Origin: an uncultured Latescibacterota bacterium | GTDB taxonomy: Bacteria > Latescibacterota > UBA2968 > UBA8231 | Direction of reading: 5' to 3' | Assembly: GCA_951813615.1 (NCBI GenBank) | Contig: OX638377.1 | Location: 124,001-188,000 of the forward strand | Length of the DNA: 64,000 nucleotides | Part shown: one piece after another, positions 28,102 through 38,500 of the stretch | Numbering within the stretch: the first letter of the stretch is position 1 | How the letters are laid out: every line of letters begins with the position of its first letter | The notes under the pieces: model-generated | Seen by the model: the letters and a program-made list of their open reading frames with translations, nothing else | Told to the model about the DNA's origin: nothing | Databases searched by the model: none | Position numbers and translations under genes: made by a program

Positions 28102-29880
28102 ATGAGCCAACGCGACCATACTGTGTCCAAGCGTCGCCGCCACCGCCGCTCGGCTCCAATAGAGGAGGTCGCGGTGCCGCCTCCGGGTACTCGGCAGCAG
28201 CCTGCAAAGGGCGCGTCGCCTGTACGCGGCTGGCGGCGCTGGCGGCGCGGTGCGCTGGCCAGCTTGGGCGCGTCGCCGGTTTTTCGCGCCTACATCTTTC
28301 TCGGCAGCATTGCCGCTATCTTGGCCTTCGTGCTCTACAACGAGTCGATCATCGCCGAATTGCGCGAATACGAGAAGAACAGGGTCGATCTCTATGCACA
28401 CTTGATCTCGTTCGCGCCGCAGGCATCGGAAGGCCAAATCCCCACTCTCTTCACCGAGGTGATTACCAAGGTCGATTTCCCGCGCATCATCACCAACCAC
28501 CGCGGCGAGATCATCCAGGCTGAGGACATCCATACGTCAAGCTTGTTGGGGGACTGGGCCTTTTGGCGCAGTGAAGCGGCGGACGTGCCCGCGGCTTCGA
28601 CCGCTCAGTTGCATCGGCTGATCGAGGAAATGGACCTCCAGAATCCGCCCATTCCCTTCTATTGGTCGCCAGAGACCTTGGGGCGGCTCTACTGCGAGGG
28701 AGGCCGCGTCATTGTTGCGGATACGCAAGGGGCCGTCGCGGCTTGGCAGGGGACGGGCCTGCCCGCGAGCAGCGATACATCAGCGGCTGCTCGCGCCGAA
28801 GTGCGACGAGTGCTGCAGGCGATGGAGGCCGGACAATCGCTGTCCTTCAGCGTGCCGGCCGCTAGCTTCAGTTATCTGCATTGGGACGGGACCAATGCGA
28901 TCATCGAAGATGCCGAGGGCCGATTTAGGGCTTGGGTGGGGACTGGGCTGCCGTCGGCCAGTGTCGATCCTAGCGAAGCGGTCCAAGATCAACTCCAGGT
29001 TTTTGTCGATAGCTCAGCTAACCAGAACCTGCCCTTAGCATTTAGGATCCCGGCCGAGCACTATATCCACTATGGCGACACGAGCTTGGTCGACCGCATT
29101 TCCCTCGCCCCTTTCGTGCAGATCGGCGTGTTGTTCCTCTTTCTACTCGTCGGCTATATTGGCTACCGCAATATTAAGCGCAGTCAACAGCGCTCGCTCT
29201 GGGTGGGCATGGCCAAGGAAACGGCCCACCAACTTGGGACCCCTCTCTCCTCGCTGTCAGGGTGGCTGGAGCTGCTGCGCGGCGAGGTTGCCGCGGCCCC
29301 GCGACCGGACCGAGACGAGCGTTGGGAACGCGTTGATCAGATGATCGGGGAGATACAGCAGGACCAGCGCCGCCTGGACCAAATTGCCTCGCGTTTCAGC
29401 CAGATCGGCTCGGTGCCCGAGCTAGAGGAAAAGGACGTAGCCGTCGTGCTGGAGGAGACCATCGAGTACTTCCGGCGTCGCGTCCCCCAGTTCGGGCGGC
29501 AGGAAATCGAACTGGAATCCCTAGGCGAGTTGCCGCCGGTGCCGATCAACGCCGAATTGATGAGCTGGGCGTTTGAAAATCTGTGCAAGAATGCCATCGA
29601 CGCCATGGATGGCCAGACGGGCCGCTTGCGCATCCGCACGGAGCTTGTGCCCGAAGGCCGCGCCGTGCAGGTCGCGTTTCAGGACGACGGACGCGGCATT
29701 GAGCCCGAGCACGTCAAACGTATCTTCGAGCCGGGGTTCAGCACCAAGAAGCGCGGTTGGGGGCTGGGGTTGGTATTTGTCAAGCGCATCGTCGAAGAAT
29801 ACCACAAGGGCAAGATCAGCTTGGTGCATAGTGCGCCGGGCGAGGGAACGACCTTTGAGGTGATTTTGCCCTTGGATTGA
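28102..29880 (+). CDS. membrane sensor histidine kinase, partner of the PorX-like regulator
   Basis: A basic N-terminus leads into a first membrane segment at about 60-80 (FLGSIAAILAFVLY), a periplasmic sensor region of about 250 residues, and a second membrane segment at about 339-355 (VQIGVLFLFLLVGYIGY). The kinase core follows: H-box AKETAHQLGTPLSSL with His376, N-box ENLCKNAIDAMD, G1 DDGRGI and the FEPGFSTKKRGWGLGL lid. The H-box form HQLGTPLSS is like that of PorY-type kinases. The next gene, 61 bp on, encodes a PorX-like response regulator, so they likely form one two-component system controlling secretion. The start at 28102 was chosen because the upstream ATG lies inside the terminator stem; no strong ribosome-binding site is visible. 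Confidence 0.86.
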   Translation: MSQRDHTVSKRRRHRRSAPIEEVAVPPPGTRQQPAKGASPVRGWRRWRRGALASLGASPVFRAYIFLGSIAAILAFVLYNESIIAELREYEKNRVDLYAHLISFAPQASEGQIPTLFTEVITKVDFPRIITNHRGEIIQAEDIHTSSLLGDWAFWRSEAADVPAASTAQLHRLIEEMDLQNPPIPFYWSPETLGRLYCEGGRVIVADTQGAVAAWQGTGLPASSDTSAAARAEVRRVLQAMEAGQSLSFSVPAASFSYLHWDGTNAIIEDAEGRFRAWVGTGLPSASVDPSEAVQDQLQVFVDSSANQNLPLAFRIPAEHYIHYGDTSLVDRISLAPFVQIGVLFLFLLVGYIGYRNIKRSQQRSLWVGMAKETAHQLGTPLSSLSGWLELLRGEVAAAPRPDRDERWERVDQMIGEIQQDQRRLDQIASRFSQIGSVPELEEKDVAVVLEETIEYFRRRVPQFGRQEIELESLGELPPVPINAELMSWAFENLCKNAIDAMDGQTGRLRIRTELVPEGRAVQVAFQDDGRGIEPEHVKRIFEPGFSTKKRGWGLGLVFVKRIVEEYHKGKISLVHSAPGEGTTFEVILPLD

Positions 29881-29941
29881 GGAACAGGCGCGGGTTTAGA
29901 TCGTTATTTTAAGGATGGAATCCTACAGCTAAAGGCGACGC

Positions 29942-31501
29942 ATGGAAGGCGACAAGCGAAAGATACTCTGGGCCGACGACGAGATTGACCTATTGCGCGC
30001 TCACCGGCGCTTTCTCGACGAAAGAGGCTATGCGGTGACGCCGGTCAGCAATGGCAAGGACGCCATCTCCCTGATTGCCCAAGCGCCCTTTGACATCGTA
30101 CTGCTCGACGAGATGATGCCGGGGTTGGACGGGCTCTCGACCTTGGAGCAGATCAAGATGGCCGATCCCAACGTACCGGTGATTATGATCACCAAGAACG
30201 AAGAAGAACACCTGATGAACGAGGCCATTGGCCGCCGCATCGACAACTACCTGACGAAGCCGGTCAATCCCAGCCAGATCTTCATGGCTTGCAAACAGCT
30301 ACTCGACGCGCGGCAGATTCGCCAAAGCCAAGCGGGTCAGCACTACGTCTCGCGGGCCGGCCAGATCCGCGAGCAGATGGCGGGCGCGACTTGGCAGACT
30401 TGGGTTGACGTACACCGGCAGCTCTGCGAGTGGGACATTGAAGTAGCGCGCTTGGGCGACGCAGGTCTCGGTCAGATGGTTGGGGATCAGCGGCGCGAGT
30501 GCAACCGCGAGTTCGGGCGCTTTGTCGAGCGGCATTACACGCGCTGGATAGCGGACGAAGACGATTCGCCGCCGTTGTCGGTGGATGTGGTGCCCGAGTT
30601 CGTGGTGCCCTATTTAGAACAAGGTCGGCAGGTATTCTTTATTGTGGTCGATTGCCTGCGCTTGGATCACTGGATGGTGATGGAGCCCCAGTTGGCCGAG
30701 TACTTCAACATCAAGCGCTCTTATCACTACTCGATTTTGCCGACGGCCACGCCCTTTGCGCGCAACGCGATCTTCAGCGGGCTTTTTCCAAAAGAGATCG
30801 CCGACAAGTACTGCGCCCTATGGGGCGAGGCCCAAGACAACGAATACAGTCTCAACCGGCACGAGCACCAATTTATCGACGACTTGGTCCGCGACATGAG
30901 CGTCGCGCTCAAACCGGGTTCGCACTACGTCAAGGTGCTAGACACCAGCGAGGCCCGGAAGTTGACCCGCAAGGTACAGTCTTTGGGCAAGTGGCCGCTG
31001 GTGTCGGTGGTGTACAATTTTCTCGACATGCTGGTACACAGTCAGGCGCAGTCGGACCTGCTCAAGGAAATGGCGCCGAACGAGTCGGCCTTTCGCGCAT
31101 TGGTGCAGACGTGGTTTGGCAATGCGTCGCTTTTTGAGACCCTCAAGGGCATTGCCCGTACCGACGCGGTCGTGGTACTGACAACCGATCACGGCTCCAT
31201 GCTCAGCACGCGCGCTTCGGTGGTACATGGGGACCGCAACACGTCTTCGAGCCTGCGCTACAAGTATGGTCAGAACCTCCGCTGCGAGGAAAAAGACGCG
31301 CTGCTGATCGCTGACCCGGAGGCCTACGGGCTGCCTTCGACGGGTCTCGGTCATAGCTTCGTCGTCGCCCGGGAGGACTTTTACTTCGTCTATCCGACCC
31401 AGTTCAACAAGTACCAGCGCCGCTACAAGGGCAGCTTCCAGCACGGCGGCATATCGCTGGAAGAAATGATTTTGCCCGTGGCGATTATGGAGCCCAAGTA
31501 G
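29942..31501 (+). CDS. porX: PorX-like response regulator with PglZ domain
   Basis: Residues 1-125 form a receiver domain with ILWADDEIDLLRAH, acidic pair Asp12-Asp13, phospho-acceptor Asp56 in IVLLDEMMPGLDG, and a conserved ITKNEEEHLMNEAIG segment. The C-terminal two thirds form an alkaline-phosphatase-superfamily PglZ domain with metal-site motifs FFIVVDCLRLDHW, LPTATPFARNAIFSG, LTTDHGSML and QHGG. This architecture and the ILWADDEIDLL signature match PorX of the Porphyromonas type IX secretion regulatory system, where PorX regulates T9SS genes and has phosphodiesterase activity on oligonucleotides. It follows its probable kinase gene. T9SS involvement in this organism is inference. Confidence 0.9.
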   Translation: MEGDKRKILWADDEIDLLRAHRRFLDERGYAVTPVSNGKDAISLIAQAPFDIVLLDEMMPGLDGLSTLEQIKMADPNVPVIMITKNEEEHLMNEAIGRRIDNYLTKPVNPSQIFMACKQLLDARQIRQSQAGQHYVSRAGQIREQMAGATWQTWVDVHRQLCEWDIEVARLGDAGLGQMVGDQRRECNREFGRFVERHYTRWIADEDDSPPLSVDVVPEFVVPYLEQGRQVFFIVVDCLRLDHWMVMEPQLAEYFNIKRSYHYSILPTATPFARNAIFSGLFPKEIADKYCALWGEAQDNEYSLNRHEHQFIDDLVRDMSVALKPGSHYVKVLDTSEARKLTRKVQSLGKWPLVSVVYNFLDMLVHSQAQSDLLKEMAPNESAFRALVQTWFGNASLFETLKGIARTDAVVVLTTDHGSMLSTRASVVHGDRNTSSSLRYKYGQNLRCEEKDALLIADPEAYGLPSTGLGHSFVVAREDFYFVYPTQFNKYQRRYKGSFQHGGISLEEMILPVAIMEPK

Positions 31502-31506
31502 GGAAC

Positions 31507-31962
31507 GTGAAAAAGGTTTTCACCACCCATTCGGCGGCCCAGACTCACGCGCTAGGCGCTGCACTGGGCCGGCGCTTGGCACCGGGCGATGTGGTCGCCT
31601 TGCACGGCGACTTGGGCAGCGGCAAGACCTGCATGATTCAAGGTGTGTGCGAGGCGCTGCAAGTGGCCGATTACGTCACGAGCCCGACGTTTGTCCTGAT
31701 CAACGAATACGCCGGGCGATACAGGGGCGGCGATCTGCCCGTCTATCACTTTGATCTCTATAGGTTGGAGGGGGCTGACGAGCTTGAGGAATTGGGTGCA
31801 GAAGAGTACTTTTACGACCACGGCGTCTGCTTGGTCGAGTGGGCCGAGCGCGCCGATGGTCTGTTGCCCGAGGGGTGCTGCCATGTGTGGCTAGAGCACG
31901 GCGAGGCTTGCGAGCGGCGGATTACTTTGCAAGGGGATGGGGTGGACGAAGTAGAGATCTGA
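31507..31962 (+). CDS. tsaE: tRNA threonylcarbamoyladenosine biosynthesis ATPase TsaE
   Basis: The 151-residue protein begins with a GTG 5 bp after the porX stop. It has the P-loop HGDLGSGKTCMIQGV, the conserved SPTFVLINEYAG and YHFDLYRLEGADELEELG motifs, and LVEWAERADGLLP, all typical of TsaE (YjeE). It is the ATPase subunit that works with TsaB and TsaD to add the t6A modification to tRNAs reading ANN codons. TsaB and TsaD are not in the window. Its close packing with the regulator genes suggests a shared transcript without implying shared function. Confidence 0.93.
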   Translation: MKKVFTTHSAAQTHALGAALGRRLAPGDVVALHGDLGSGKTCMIQGVCEALQVADYVTSPTFVLINEYAGRYRGGDLPVYHFDLYRLEGADELEELGAEEYFYDHGVCLVEWAERADGLLPEGCCHVWLEHGEACERRITLQGDGVDEVEI

Positions 31963-32715
31963 GTGATTGGCTACAGGGAGAGGACTTTGCAGCGGCTGAT
32001 ACTGTGCCTTTGCATTGCCGCTAGTCCGACAGCGGCTGACAGGGCCGAGTTGACGAGCTTGGTCGATAGCCCGACGGCCGGGTTGGTCAACAAGGGGTAC
32101 TATGCGGTGAATGTTCGCCTGTTTGCCGACGGGGGGGCTGTTGGCCGTTTGCACGTCGGTGTGTTCAAGCGCTTGAGTGTGGGCATGTCTTTTGGTGGCG
32201 AGCAGTTCATTGGTACGGGTGCGGTCGATTGGTATCCGCGAGTGGGATTGGCTGCCCGCTGTCGGATCCTCGAAGAGGGCTACACGTGGCCGGCATTGGT
32301 CTTGGGCATTGATACTCAGGGCATTGGGCCGTATAGGGCCCAGCGTTACCAGGTCAAATCCAAGGGGATCTACCTAGCACTGAGCAAGAATTACATCTCC
32401 ATGTTAGGGGAACTCGGCATCCACTCGGGCGTCAATCTGTCACGCGAAGATACCGACGACAGCGGCTGGTCGGCGTGGTTGGGTATAGACAAGAGCTTGA
32501 GGTTCATGGCCCTATTTGCCGAGTACGACTTGGGCCGCAACAACGGCCTACAGAATCAGGGCCTAGAAGAGGGCTATTTGAACGTTGGTGGGGCGTGGAC
32601 CGTAGCGCCGGAGCTAAGAGTCGCGTACTATCTTAAAAATGCGCTGGAAAGCGATCACTTCGGCTCCCAATCCATTCGGGAGTTGTCAGTCACTTACAGG
32701 AGGGAATTCCGATGA
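31963..32715 (+). CDS. putative outer-membrane protein of unknown family
   Basis: A GTG start directly follows the tsaE stop. The 250-residue product has an N-terminal hydrophobic leader (LQRLILCLCIAASPTAA) suitable for export and then alternating beta-type strands with Gly and aromatic residues (VGMSFGGEQFIG, YVKNALESDH-like turns, ELSVTYRREFR at the C-terminus). The Arg/Phe ending and strand pattern suggest a small outer-membrane barrel, possibly YjbH-like. Its stop overlaps the start of the FadL-like gene in an ATGA, so both are translated together. I do not recognise a named family. Confidence 0.65.
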   Translation: MIGYRERTLQRLILCLCIAASPTAADRAELTSLVDSPTAGLVNKGYYAVNVRLFADGGAVGRLHVGVFKRLSVGMSFGGEQFIGTGAVDWYPRVGLAARCRILEEGYTWPALVLGIDTQGIGPYRAQRYQVKSKGIYLALSKNYISMLGELGIHSGVNLSREDTDDSGWSAWLGIDKSLRFMALFAEYDLGRNNGLQNQGLEEGYLNVGGAWTVAPELRVAYYLKNALESDHFGSQSIRELSVTYRREFR

Positions 32716-34031
32716 AGATACTGGCTATTGCTTTGCTTTGCGTATGGACCGGTGGTGCGATGGCCCAAGAGGAGCGGGCTATCGACAATTTCGCCGGGGT
32801 CGGGGTGCGGGCCATGGGCATGGGTGGTGCCTTTGTCGGGGTGGCCGACGATTTTACGGCCATGTACTGGAATCCGGCGGGCTTGGCCCAGATGCAGCAG
32901 CGCGAGGTGCAGGTATCTTTCCTGCGCAACAGCCGCGCCAACGACTCGATTTTCAACGGCACTCCGGGGAGCAGCGAGCTGACCAATACGCGCTTTGGCT
33001 CGCTGGGCTTTGTCTATCCCTATCCGGTTTATCGCGGCAGCTTGGTCTTGGCGGCTGGCCTGACCCGCATCAAGGACTTCGACTGGAGTCTCAATCAAAA
33101 GGGTGACGCCGAGGGCCTTGCTGCGGATCACACCTTCCAGCACGAGGGAGAGATGGCTCTGGCGGGCGTGTCCGCTGCCATCGACGTGTCGCCGGCAGTC
33201 TCACTGGGTGCGACGTTGGGTCTAGTAAGCGGCGAAGACGAGGCCGTCAATGAATTTGACTGGGCGGATTCAGAGAACGTATTCGACGAGCAACGCTTTC
33301 GCGCGCGCGACACCTTTACAGATGAATATAAGTGGACTCCGTATGCCGTTTTAGGCGCGATGCTCCGCACGCCGCGCGACGATCCACGCTATAGGTTGGG
33401 CGCGACGTTTACCACCGGGGGGACGCACAAAATTCGCTACGTCTTCCGCGGATCCCCCATCGATACGGGTTACAGTTCGGTCGAGTACGACGACGGGACC
33501 GTAGAGGAATTCTCGGACGAAGAGGTCAGCAATACGTACGAGCTCGCGCTGCCTTTTGAGTTTGGTGTGGGGGCTTCGGCTGAGGCTTTGCCGGGCTTGA
33601 CGCTGGCGGGTAGCTTGCATTTGGCCGAGTGGTCGCAGAGCGAATACAAGGGAGCAGATGAACACGGCTTGCGCGCTGCCACATCGTTCGAGACGCAGTA
33701 CAGAGATGTTTTGCGCTACCACCTCGGCGTCGAGTACCAGGTGCCAGTCGTCGCGCTGGACCTGCGGGCCGGCTACTTCGTGGACCCAATTCCTTTTATC
33801 GGCCCGCGCGATCCCGGCTCCGAGGATCCGCCCATCCGCATTGAGGAGGACCGGCGCTTTATCACCCTTGGGGCAGGGATATTGATCGACGAGGCCATGC
33901 AAATAGATCTAGCTTGGGTGCGAGGTGCGTTTAAGCAAGTAGAAGAATACTCAAACCAAGATGCAGACAACGTCCTGAGCGAGGACTACTCGATCAATCG
34001 CCTCGTCGTCGGTGTGGGCTACAACTTTTAG
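32712..34031 (+). CDS. FadL/PorV-superfamily outer-membrane barrel protein
   Basis: The 439-residue protein has a signal peptide (MKILAIALLCVWTGGAMA) and the family N-terminal plug motif VRAMGMGGAFVGVADDFTAM followed by YWNPAGLAQ. The rest shows repeated amphipathic strands and ends in VVGVGYNF, with the terminal aromatic residue typical of outer-membrane barrels. FadL-type proteins transport hydrophobic substrates; PorV, a member of the same superfamily, is a shuttle of the type IX secretion system. Its position after the PorX-like regulator makes a PorV-type role attractive, but the motifs alone do not separate the two. The gene is translationally coupled to the one before it. Confidence 0.8.
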   Translation: MKILAIALLCVWTGGAMAQEERAIDNFAGVGVRAMGMGGAFVGVADDFTAMYWNPAGLAQMQQREVQVSFLRNSRANDSIFNGTPGSSELTNTRFGSLGFVYPYPVYRGSLVLAAGLTRIKDFDWSLNQKGDAEGLAADHTFQHEGEMALAGVSAAIDVSPAVSLGATLGLVSGEDEAVNEFDWADSENVFDEQRFRARDTFTDEYKWTPYAVLGAMLRTPRDDPRYRLGATFTTGGTHKIRYVFRGSPIDTGYSSVEYDDGTVEEFSDEEVSNTYELALPFEFGVGASAEALPGLTLAGSLHLAEWSQSEYKGADEHGLRAATSFETQYRDVLRYHLGVEYQVPVVALDLRAGYFVDPIPFIGPRDPGSEDPPIRIEEDRRFITLGAGILIDEAMQIDLAWVRGAFKQVEEYSNQDADNVLSEDYSINRLVVGVGYNF

Positions 34032-34117
34032 GATTATTTTTTTGCTCCTGTTGCTGGTTTGTGTATATTTCAAATCAAGAGAGGAGTCTAACACTCCTCA
34101 AGGAGGGAGTTAAGTCC

Positions 34118-34804
34118 ATGAAAACGAAGGCTTTTATTTTGTACTCGGCCCTGTCGCTAACCGCGCTGATGGCCAGTGGCTGCTACACGGTGCTCAGCAG
34201 TCCGTACGAGACGGCCAGCCTACACGACGAGGATTTGGCTCGCGCCAAGAGCCGCGATGTCGAGGCTCCGACGGTTGGCAAGTTCGACGACCGCGATTAC
34301 ATGGACGACCTCTACCGCTATCCGGGTGTGCGCGGCGGCTACGGTGGCTATGGCGGCTACGGTGGCTATGGCGGCTATTATCCTACCTCTGGCTACTACC
34401 CTTCCTACTACGGCGGCTACCCTTCCTACTATGGCGGCTATGGGCCCTATAGTTATGGCTATGATCCGTACTATCGGAGTTCGGGCGGTTACTACGTGCC
34501 GCCAGGTTATGAACTGGTCAGCACGCGCCAGCTCGACGATTTGCGCGCGGCGAGCCGGCTGAGTACGACGCCGATGATTGCCGATCCAGCGAGGGCTACC
34601 GAAGTACAGCGCCGCGAAGAAGAAGTGTGGCAGCGGCGGGTAGAGCCTCGGGTCCGCAGTGCGCCTACGCCTACGCCGCGGTCCTCGGTCAGCACTCCGT
34701 CGAGTGCGCCGACGCCAAAAGCATCCACAACGACGACATCGGCACCAGCCTCCAAATCGTCTGCGACAAAGAAGTCGGCCAAGCCCAAGAAGCGACGGCG
34801 CTGA
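34118..34804 (+). CDS. Gly/Tyr-rich lipoprotein
   Basis: The ATG at 34118 follows GGAGGGAG and opens MKTKAFILYSALSLTALM followed by lipobox MASGC, so this is a lipoprotein of 228 residues. Residues about 70-130 are a low-complexity tract of GGY/YGGY and PSYYGGY repeats, encoded by repeated GGCGGCTAC-type units. The C-terminus is Ser/Thr/Ala/Pro-rich and ends in a strongly basic tail (KKSAKPKKRRR). The basic tail could bind peptidoglycan or nucleic acid, and the Gly/Tyr tract may be an adhesive or aggregation-prone surface segment; both are inference. A TATATT box lies 48 bp upstream and a strong terminator follows. Confidence 0.75.
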   Translation: MKTKAFILYSALSLTALMASGCYTVLSSPYETASLHDEDLARAKSRDVEAPTVGKFDDRDYMDDLYRYPGVRGGYGGYGGYGGYGGYYPTSGYYPSYYGGYPSYYGGYGPYSYGYDPYYRSSGGYYVPPGYELVSTRQLDDLRAASRLSTTPMIADPARATEVQRREEEVWQRRVEPRVRSAPTPTPRSSVSTPSSAPTPKASTTTTSAPASKSSATKKSAKPKKRRR

Positions 34805-34824
34805 TTTTTCCATCAGAGACTAAC

Positions 34825-34862
34825 AAAAAAGCGGAGGGCCTTTCGTGGCCCGCCGCTTTTTT
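34825..34862. terminator. bidirectional hairpin terminator
   Basis: AAAAAAGCGGAGGGCC and its near-exact complement flank a 6-base loop; one A/G mismatch interrupts the stem. It has a T-run on one side and an A-run on the other, so it can stop both the preceding plus-strand lipoprotein gene and the convergent minus-strand lipoprotein gene. Confidence 0.85.
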
Positions 34863-34867
34863 TGTGC

Positions 34868-35557
34868 CTAATCGCCGCTTAGATCAAAGTGGCGGGTCTG
34901 CGGCTTGGGTGGTGGGGCGATGCGGAAGAGGAAGCGTTGCAGCGGGCGGGAGAGGGCCATGAGCAGTTGGCGTTCGCCTTGTTTATTGCCGCCGAAAAGC
35001 TGTAGTTGCACCGGCTGGTAGTTGCGCTGCGTGCCGCCCTGCTGCCAGACTTGGTTGGTGTTGAGGTTGATCAGGCTGACCTTGAGATCTATCGTCAGGT
35101 CGATGCCGGGGTTGGAGGACATGCCATAGGGCGTGGGCGACATGGGCATCATCCGCGCCTGTAAGTGCCTTAGCTCGATGAAGACTAAGGCGTCGAGTTC
35201 GAGCTGTTCCCTGAAAATGGCCTGTACCGAGTCTTGGTGGACGCTCGTCGAGTCGAGTCGAACATCCTTGAGCTTGTAGGCGATCTCGTCTTGGTTCATC
35301 ACCTCAGTTTTGGGCATGTTGCCGAGGCTGCGGACCACGGCGTTGGACAGACGCGCCATGACCTTCTCAATGTCCAACTCCCGGAAAGGTTCGATGTTAG
35401 TCGCGCAAACGACGCCGATGTGATCGACGTCCGCAAGGAAGGGGCGCAAGGCCGGATCGGGTTGCGCCGGGGCGCGGAATTCGACGCGCGTGAAAGCGCC
35501 GCGGCTACCGCAGCCCGCTAGGCCAATGAGCAGAGCGAGGGCAATAGCGCGGATCAA
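34868..35557 (-). CDS. lipoprotein of unknown function
   Basis: The TTG at 35557 overlaps the stop of the preceding gene (TTGA) and opens MIRAIALALLIGLAGCGSRG with lipobox LAGC, so a lipid-anchored protein of 229 residues is likely despite the rare start codon. The sequence resembles small periplasmic assembly lipoproteins in layout: IGVVCATNIEPFRELDIEKV, VVRSLGNMPKTEVMN and LDALVFIELRHLQAR form a mixed alpha/beta core. No enzymatic motif is visible. It is the last gene of a three-gene minus-strand unit with a TPR lipoprotein and a protease-propeller-barrel fusion, and may be a partner of the latter. Confidence 0.7.
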   Translation of the reverse strand: MIRAIALALLIGLAGCGSRGAFTRVEFRAPAQPDPALRPFLADVDHIGVVCATNIEPFRELDIEKVMARLSNAVVRSLGNMPKTEVMNQDEIAYKLKDVRLDSTSVHQDSVQAIFREQLELDALVFIELRHLQARMMPMSPTPYGMSSNPGIDLTIDLKVSLINLNTNQVWQQGGTQRNYQPVQLQLFGGNKQGERQLLMALSRPLQRFLFRIAPPPKPQTRHFDLSGD

Positions 35558-38500
35558 AAGCTCTGTCCAAAGCTGAAATGGAACTTGAAGTCCGAGAAGT
35601 TGCCTTGTAGGTCCATCTGCTTGGCGAATTCAAAGTTCATCGGCAGCAAGAAGTACACTAAGAGGCCGAAGCCGACGCTGGCTTGTACCTGCCGTGGGGA
35701 GGACGCGATTGCGTCGTGTGGGTTGTGGAAGGGCCACAGGTCGATTCCGTCGTCCTTATCCCAGGCCATGCCCACATCCATAAACAGGCTGCCGTCCACT
35801 GCCGGAATCAGGAAGGTTCCGGGCCAGCCAAAGAGGATGCCGCGCACAAAGGGGACGCGCAGTTCGGCATTGGTCAGCAGAACCCGGCTGCCGGTGAAGG
35901 CCGAGAACTGATAGCCACGCAGTGGGCCGGTGTTGAGGTTAAAACCCGTGTAGAAGGGCAGGTACCAAGTCGGCCCCCCTAGGTTGTACTCGAGGGCATC
36001 GCGGCCCAAAGACCCCACGCTATAGGCTCTCAAGCCCAGCACCGACCAGCGACCCAGCCGCAAGTAGTGGCGATAGTCGAATTCGAGATGCGAGAAAGAG
36101 CGCATGGCCGACCCGAGGTTGAGCGTGCGTCCCACCGAGAGGAAGTAGCGCTTGCCAGCGGTGGCACCTAAAAGACCGTAGGTAATGGAATCGTGGACGT
36201 ATGCGGTCTTGAACAGATGAGTACTGGTAACAGAAGTAGAATCTGGTTCGTAGAAGGGACTGACCTGTTCTTGCTGCTCGCCGACATAGGTATAGCTCAG
36301 GTCGAGGCGGCGATAGAGGTCGAGCGGATAGCTGGCGTTGGCCAAGGCACCGCGCTGCTGGAGGCGGCTGATGCCCCGAGTTGGGGAGCGGCCTGGGACG
36401 AGGAAGTTGCGGTCGTTGATGAAGTACTGGTTCCAATTGAAAATGGATATGCGGTATGTGGGCCGCTTGCCGTAGTACGTGTAGCTGCCGGCAAAGTTGA
36501 AGTCATTGCTGATGTCCTGCGCGGCTACGTAATCCGTGGCCAAGACCAGCGAGTGATTGCCCAGAAGGTCGCTCATGCCCAGTTGGGCAACCGACGACAA
36601 GAACCCATCGAAATAGCCCATCTGCACGGAGATGCCGTCGAATTCGAGTTTAGGGGTGTAGCGGCGACGACGCAGTTCCAATTCACCGTCGTCGCCGTCG
36701 GCGGCAGCGAGCTGGACGGTGGCTTGTGGCTCTTGGGATTCGGTGGGTGGCAACGAGCCGCTGGCCCCGGCTAGCAGCACGGCGTCGTCCGGAAGTTCCG
36801 GGTCTTTCGGGGCCGCGACCTGCCCTAGGCTCGGGGTACCGCCTTGGTCGGAGAGCACGGCGTCGCCCTCTACCACGGGTCGCACCGAGGGCATCTCTAT
36901 GGCTAGGGCCTCGGTGGTTGGTGGTTCTGCTTCGGTTGGTGCCTCTGCTTCGACTGGTGATGGTGCTTTGGCTGGGGGTGCTGCTTCGGCTACGCGCGCC
37001 AGTAGCTGTGCGTCTTTGCGCTTGACCTCGGGCCATTCGGGCATGGCCATCCGGTAGAGGTGGCTGCGGCCCTTGAAGTAGGTGTTGAACACGATTTGCC
37101 GACCGTCGGGCGAAAGGGCGGGATTCATAATGCCGCTGAGGCTGCGGGTCAGGCGGAATTCGCGGCCTTCGTCGAGGTGATAGACGAAGAGGTCGTTGAT
37201 CTTGTCGCGGGTGGAGACAAAGAGCAGCTTGTTGCCTTCGGGCAGCCACTGAGGCCACAGGTCGTCGGTGGGGCTGGATATGACCGCGTGCGCTGTGCCC
37301 TCGGCTAGATCGTAAATCTTGATGTCGAACTGGTTGCGGTACTTGGTGCTAAAGGCGATGCGCTGGCCGTCGGGCGACCAGTTGGGATAATCTTCGCGTT
37401 CGGGCGTGCCCGTCAGTTGGCGCCGCTCGCCGGTCTGCACGTCAATGATGTAAAGATCGCTCTGGCCCTGTCCGGTGCCGATAAAGGCGAGTTGGCGGCT
37501 GTCGGGCGACCAAGTTAGCCCCTCGACGAGATCCATATCGGGCATGGTCAGGGTCTGTACGAGTTCCTTGTCGTAGAGATCCCACAGCATGATGCGGTCG
37601 CGAGGGCCTTCTTTAGCGACAAAGGCGATGGTCTGTCCGTCTTGTGCCCAAGCCACGGTGCCGCTACCGATGCTGAGATGATCGTAGTCAGCGGCGCGCA
37701 TGCTCGCGGTGACGCGCTCGACGAGCGAGGCATCGCGCAGGCGGATGATGTCCACGTGCTGCTCGACTCCGTCTGAGGAATAAACGGCGAGCATGTCGCC
37801 GCTGAGCGACCAGCAGGCACTGGAGAAGCTGTGGATATTCTCGTCGTCGCCTATTTTTTCGGCGAATTCAGAGGTGTAGTCGCGCGTTTGTAGGAGGGGC
37901 CAGTAGGATTTGCGCATCCGGGCCGACCAGCGCTCGTCGAGGGTTTTCAAGTCCATGCCGATCAGGCGATCCATGAGCTTGTCGGTATCGTGCTGGCTGT
38001 CCCACAGGCGAAGGATGCGGCTGATTTTTTCGGGACCGTACTCTTGGGCAATGTATTCCATGAGCGCGTGGCTCTGCTTGTAGGCGAGGAATACGTTGCC
38101 TTGGCCCCAAGCCTGATTCATGGTTTCAATGGGGATGAGGCCGTCGGTGAGTACGGCGTCGCGGAGGACCATTTCATCGATGGTGTTGCGGCCCGGGGTG
38201 GTGTATTCGGCCATGCCCTCCATCAGCCAAGTGGGCGGCTGGGCGATCGGGCTGGTGATGCGGCGAAGGGGGCCTTTGTGAACGATGTCGTACTGGAAAA
38301 TATGGGTCAACTCGTGGACGAGGACATTGCGGAACTCGTCGAGATCGCCGGCAAAGGGGACGACCATGCGAAAGCGCAGTGGCTCGGCAAAGCCAGCGAC
38401 GCCGGGCGGCAGAAAGTCGGGAAAGATATTGGTCTGCTGGAACTGGTAGTGCGACTGATAGATGACGACCGGCGGCCGGTGTGAAAGGTCGTGGTGCAAA

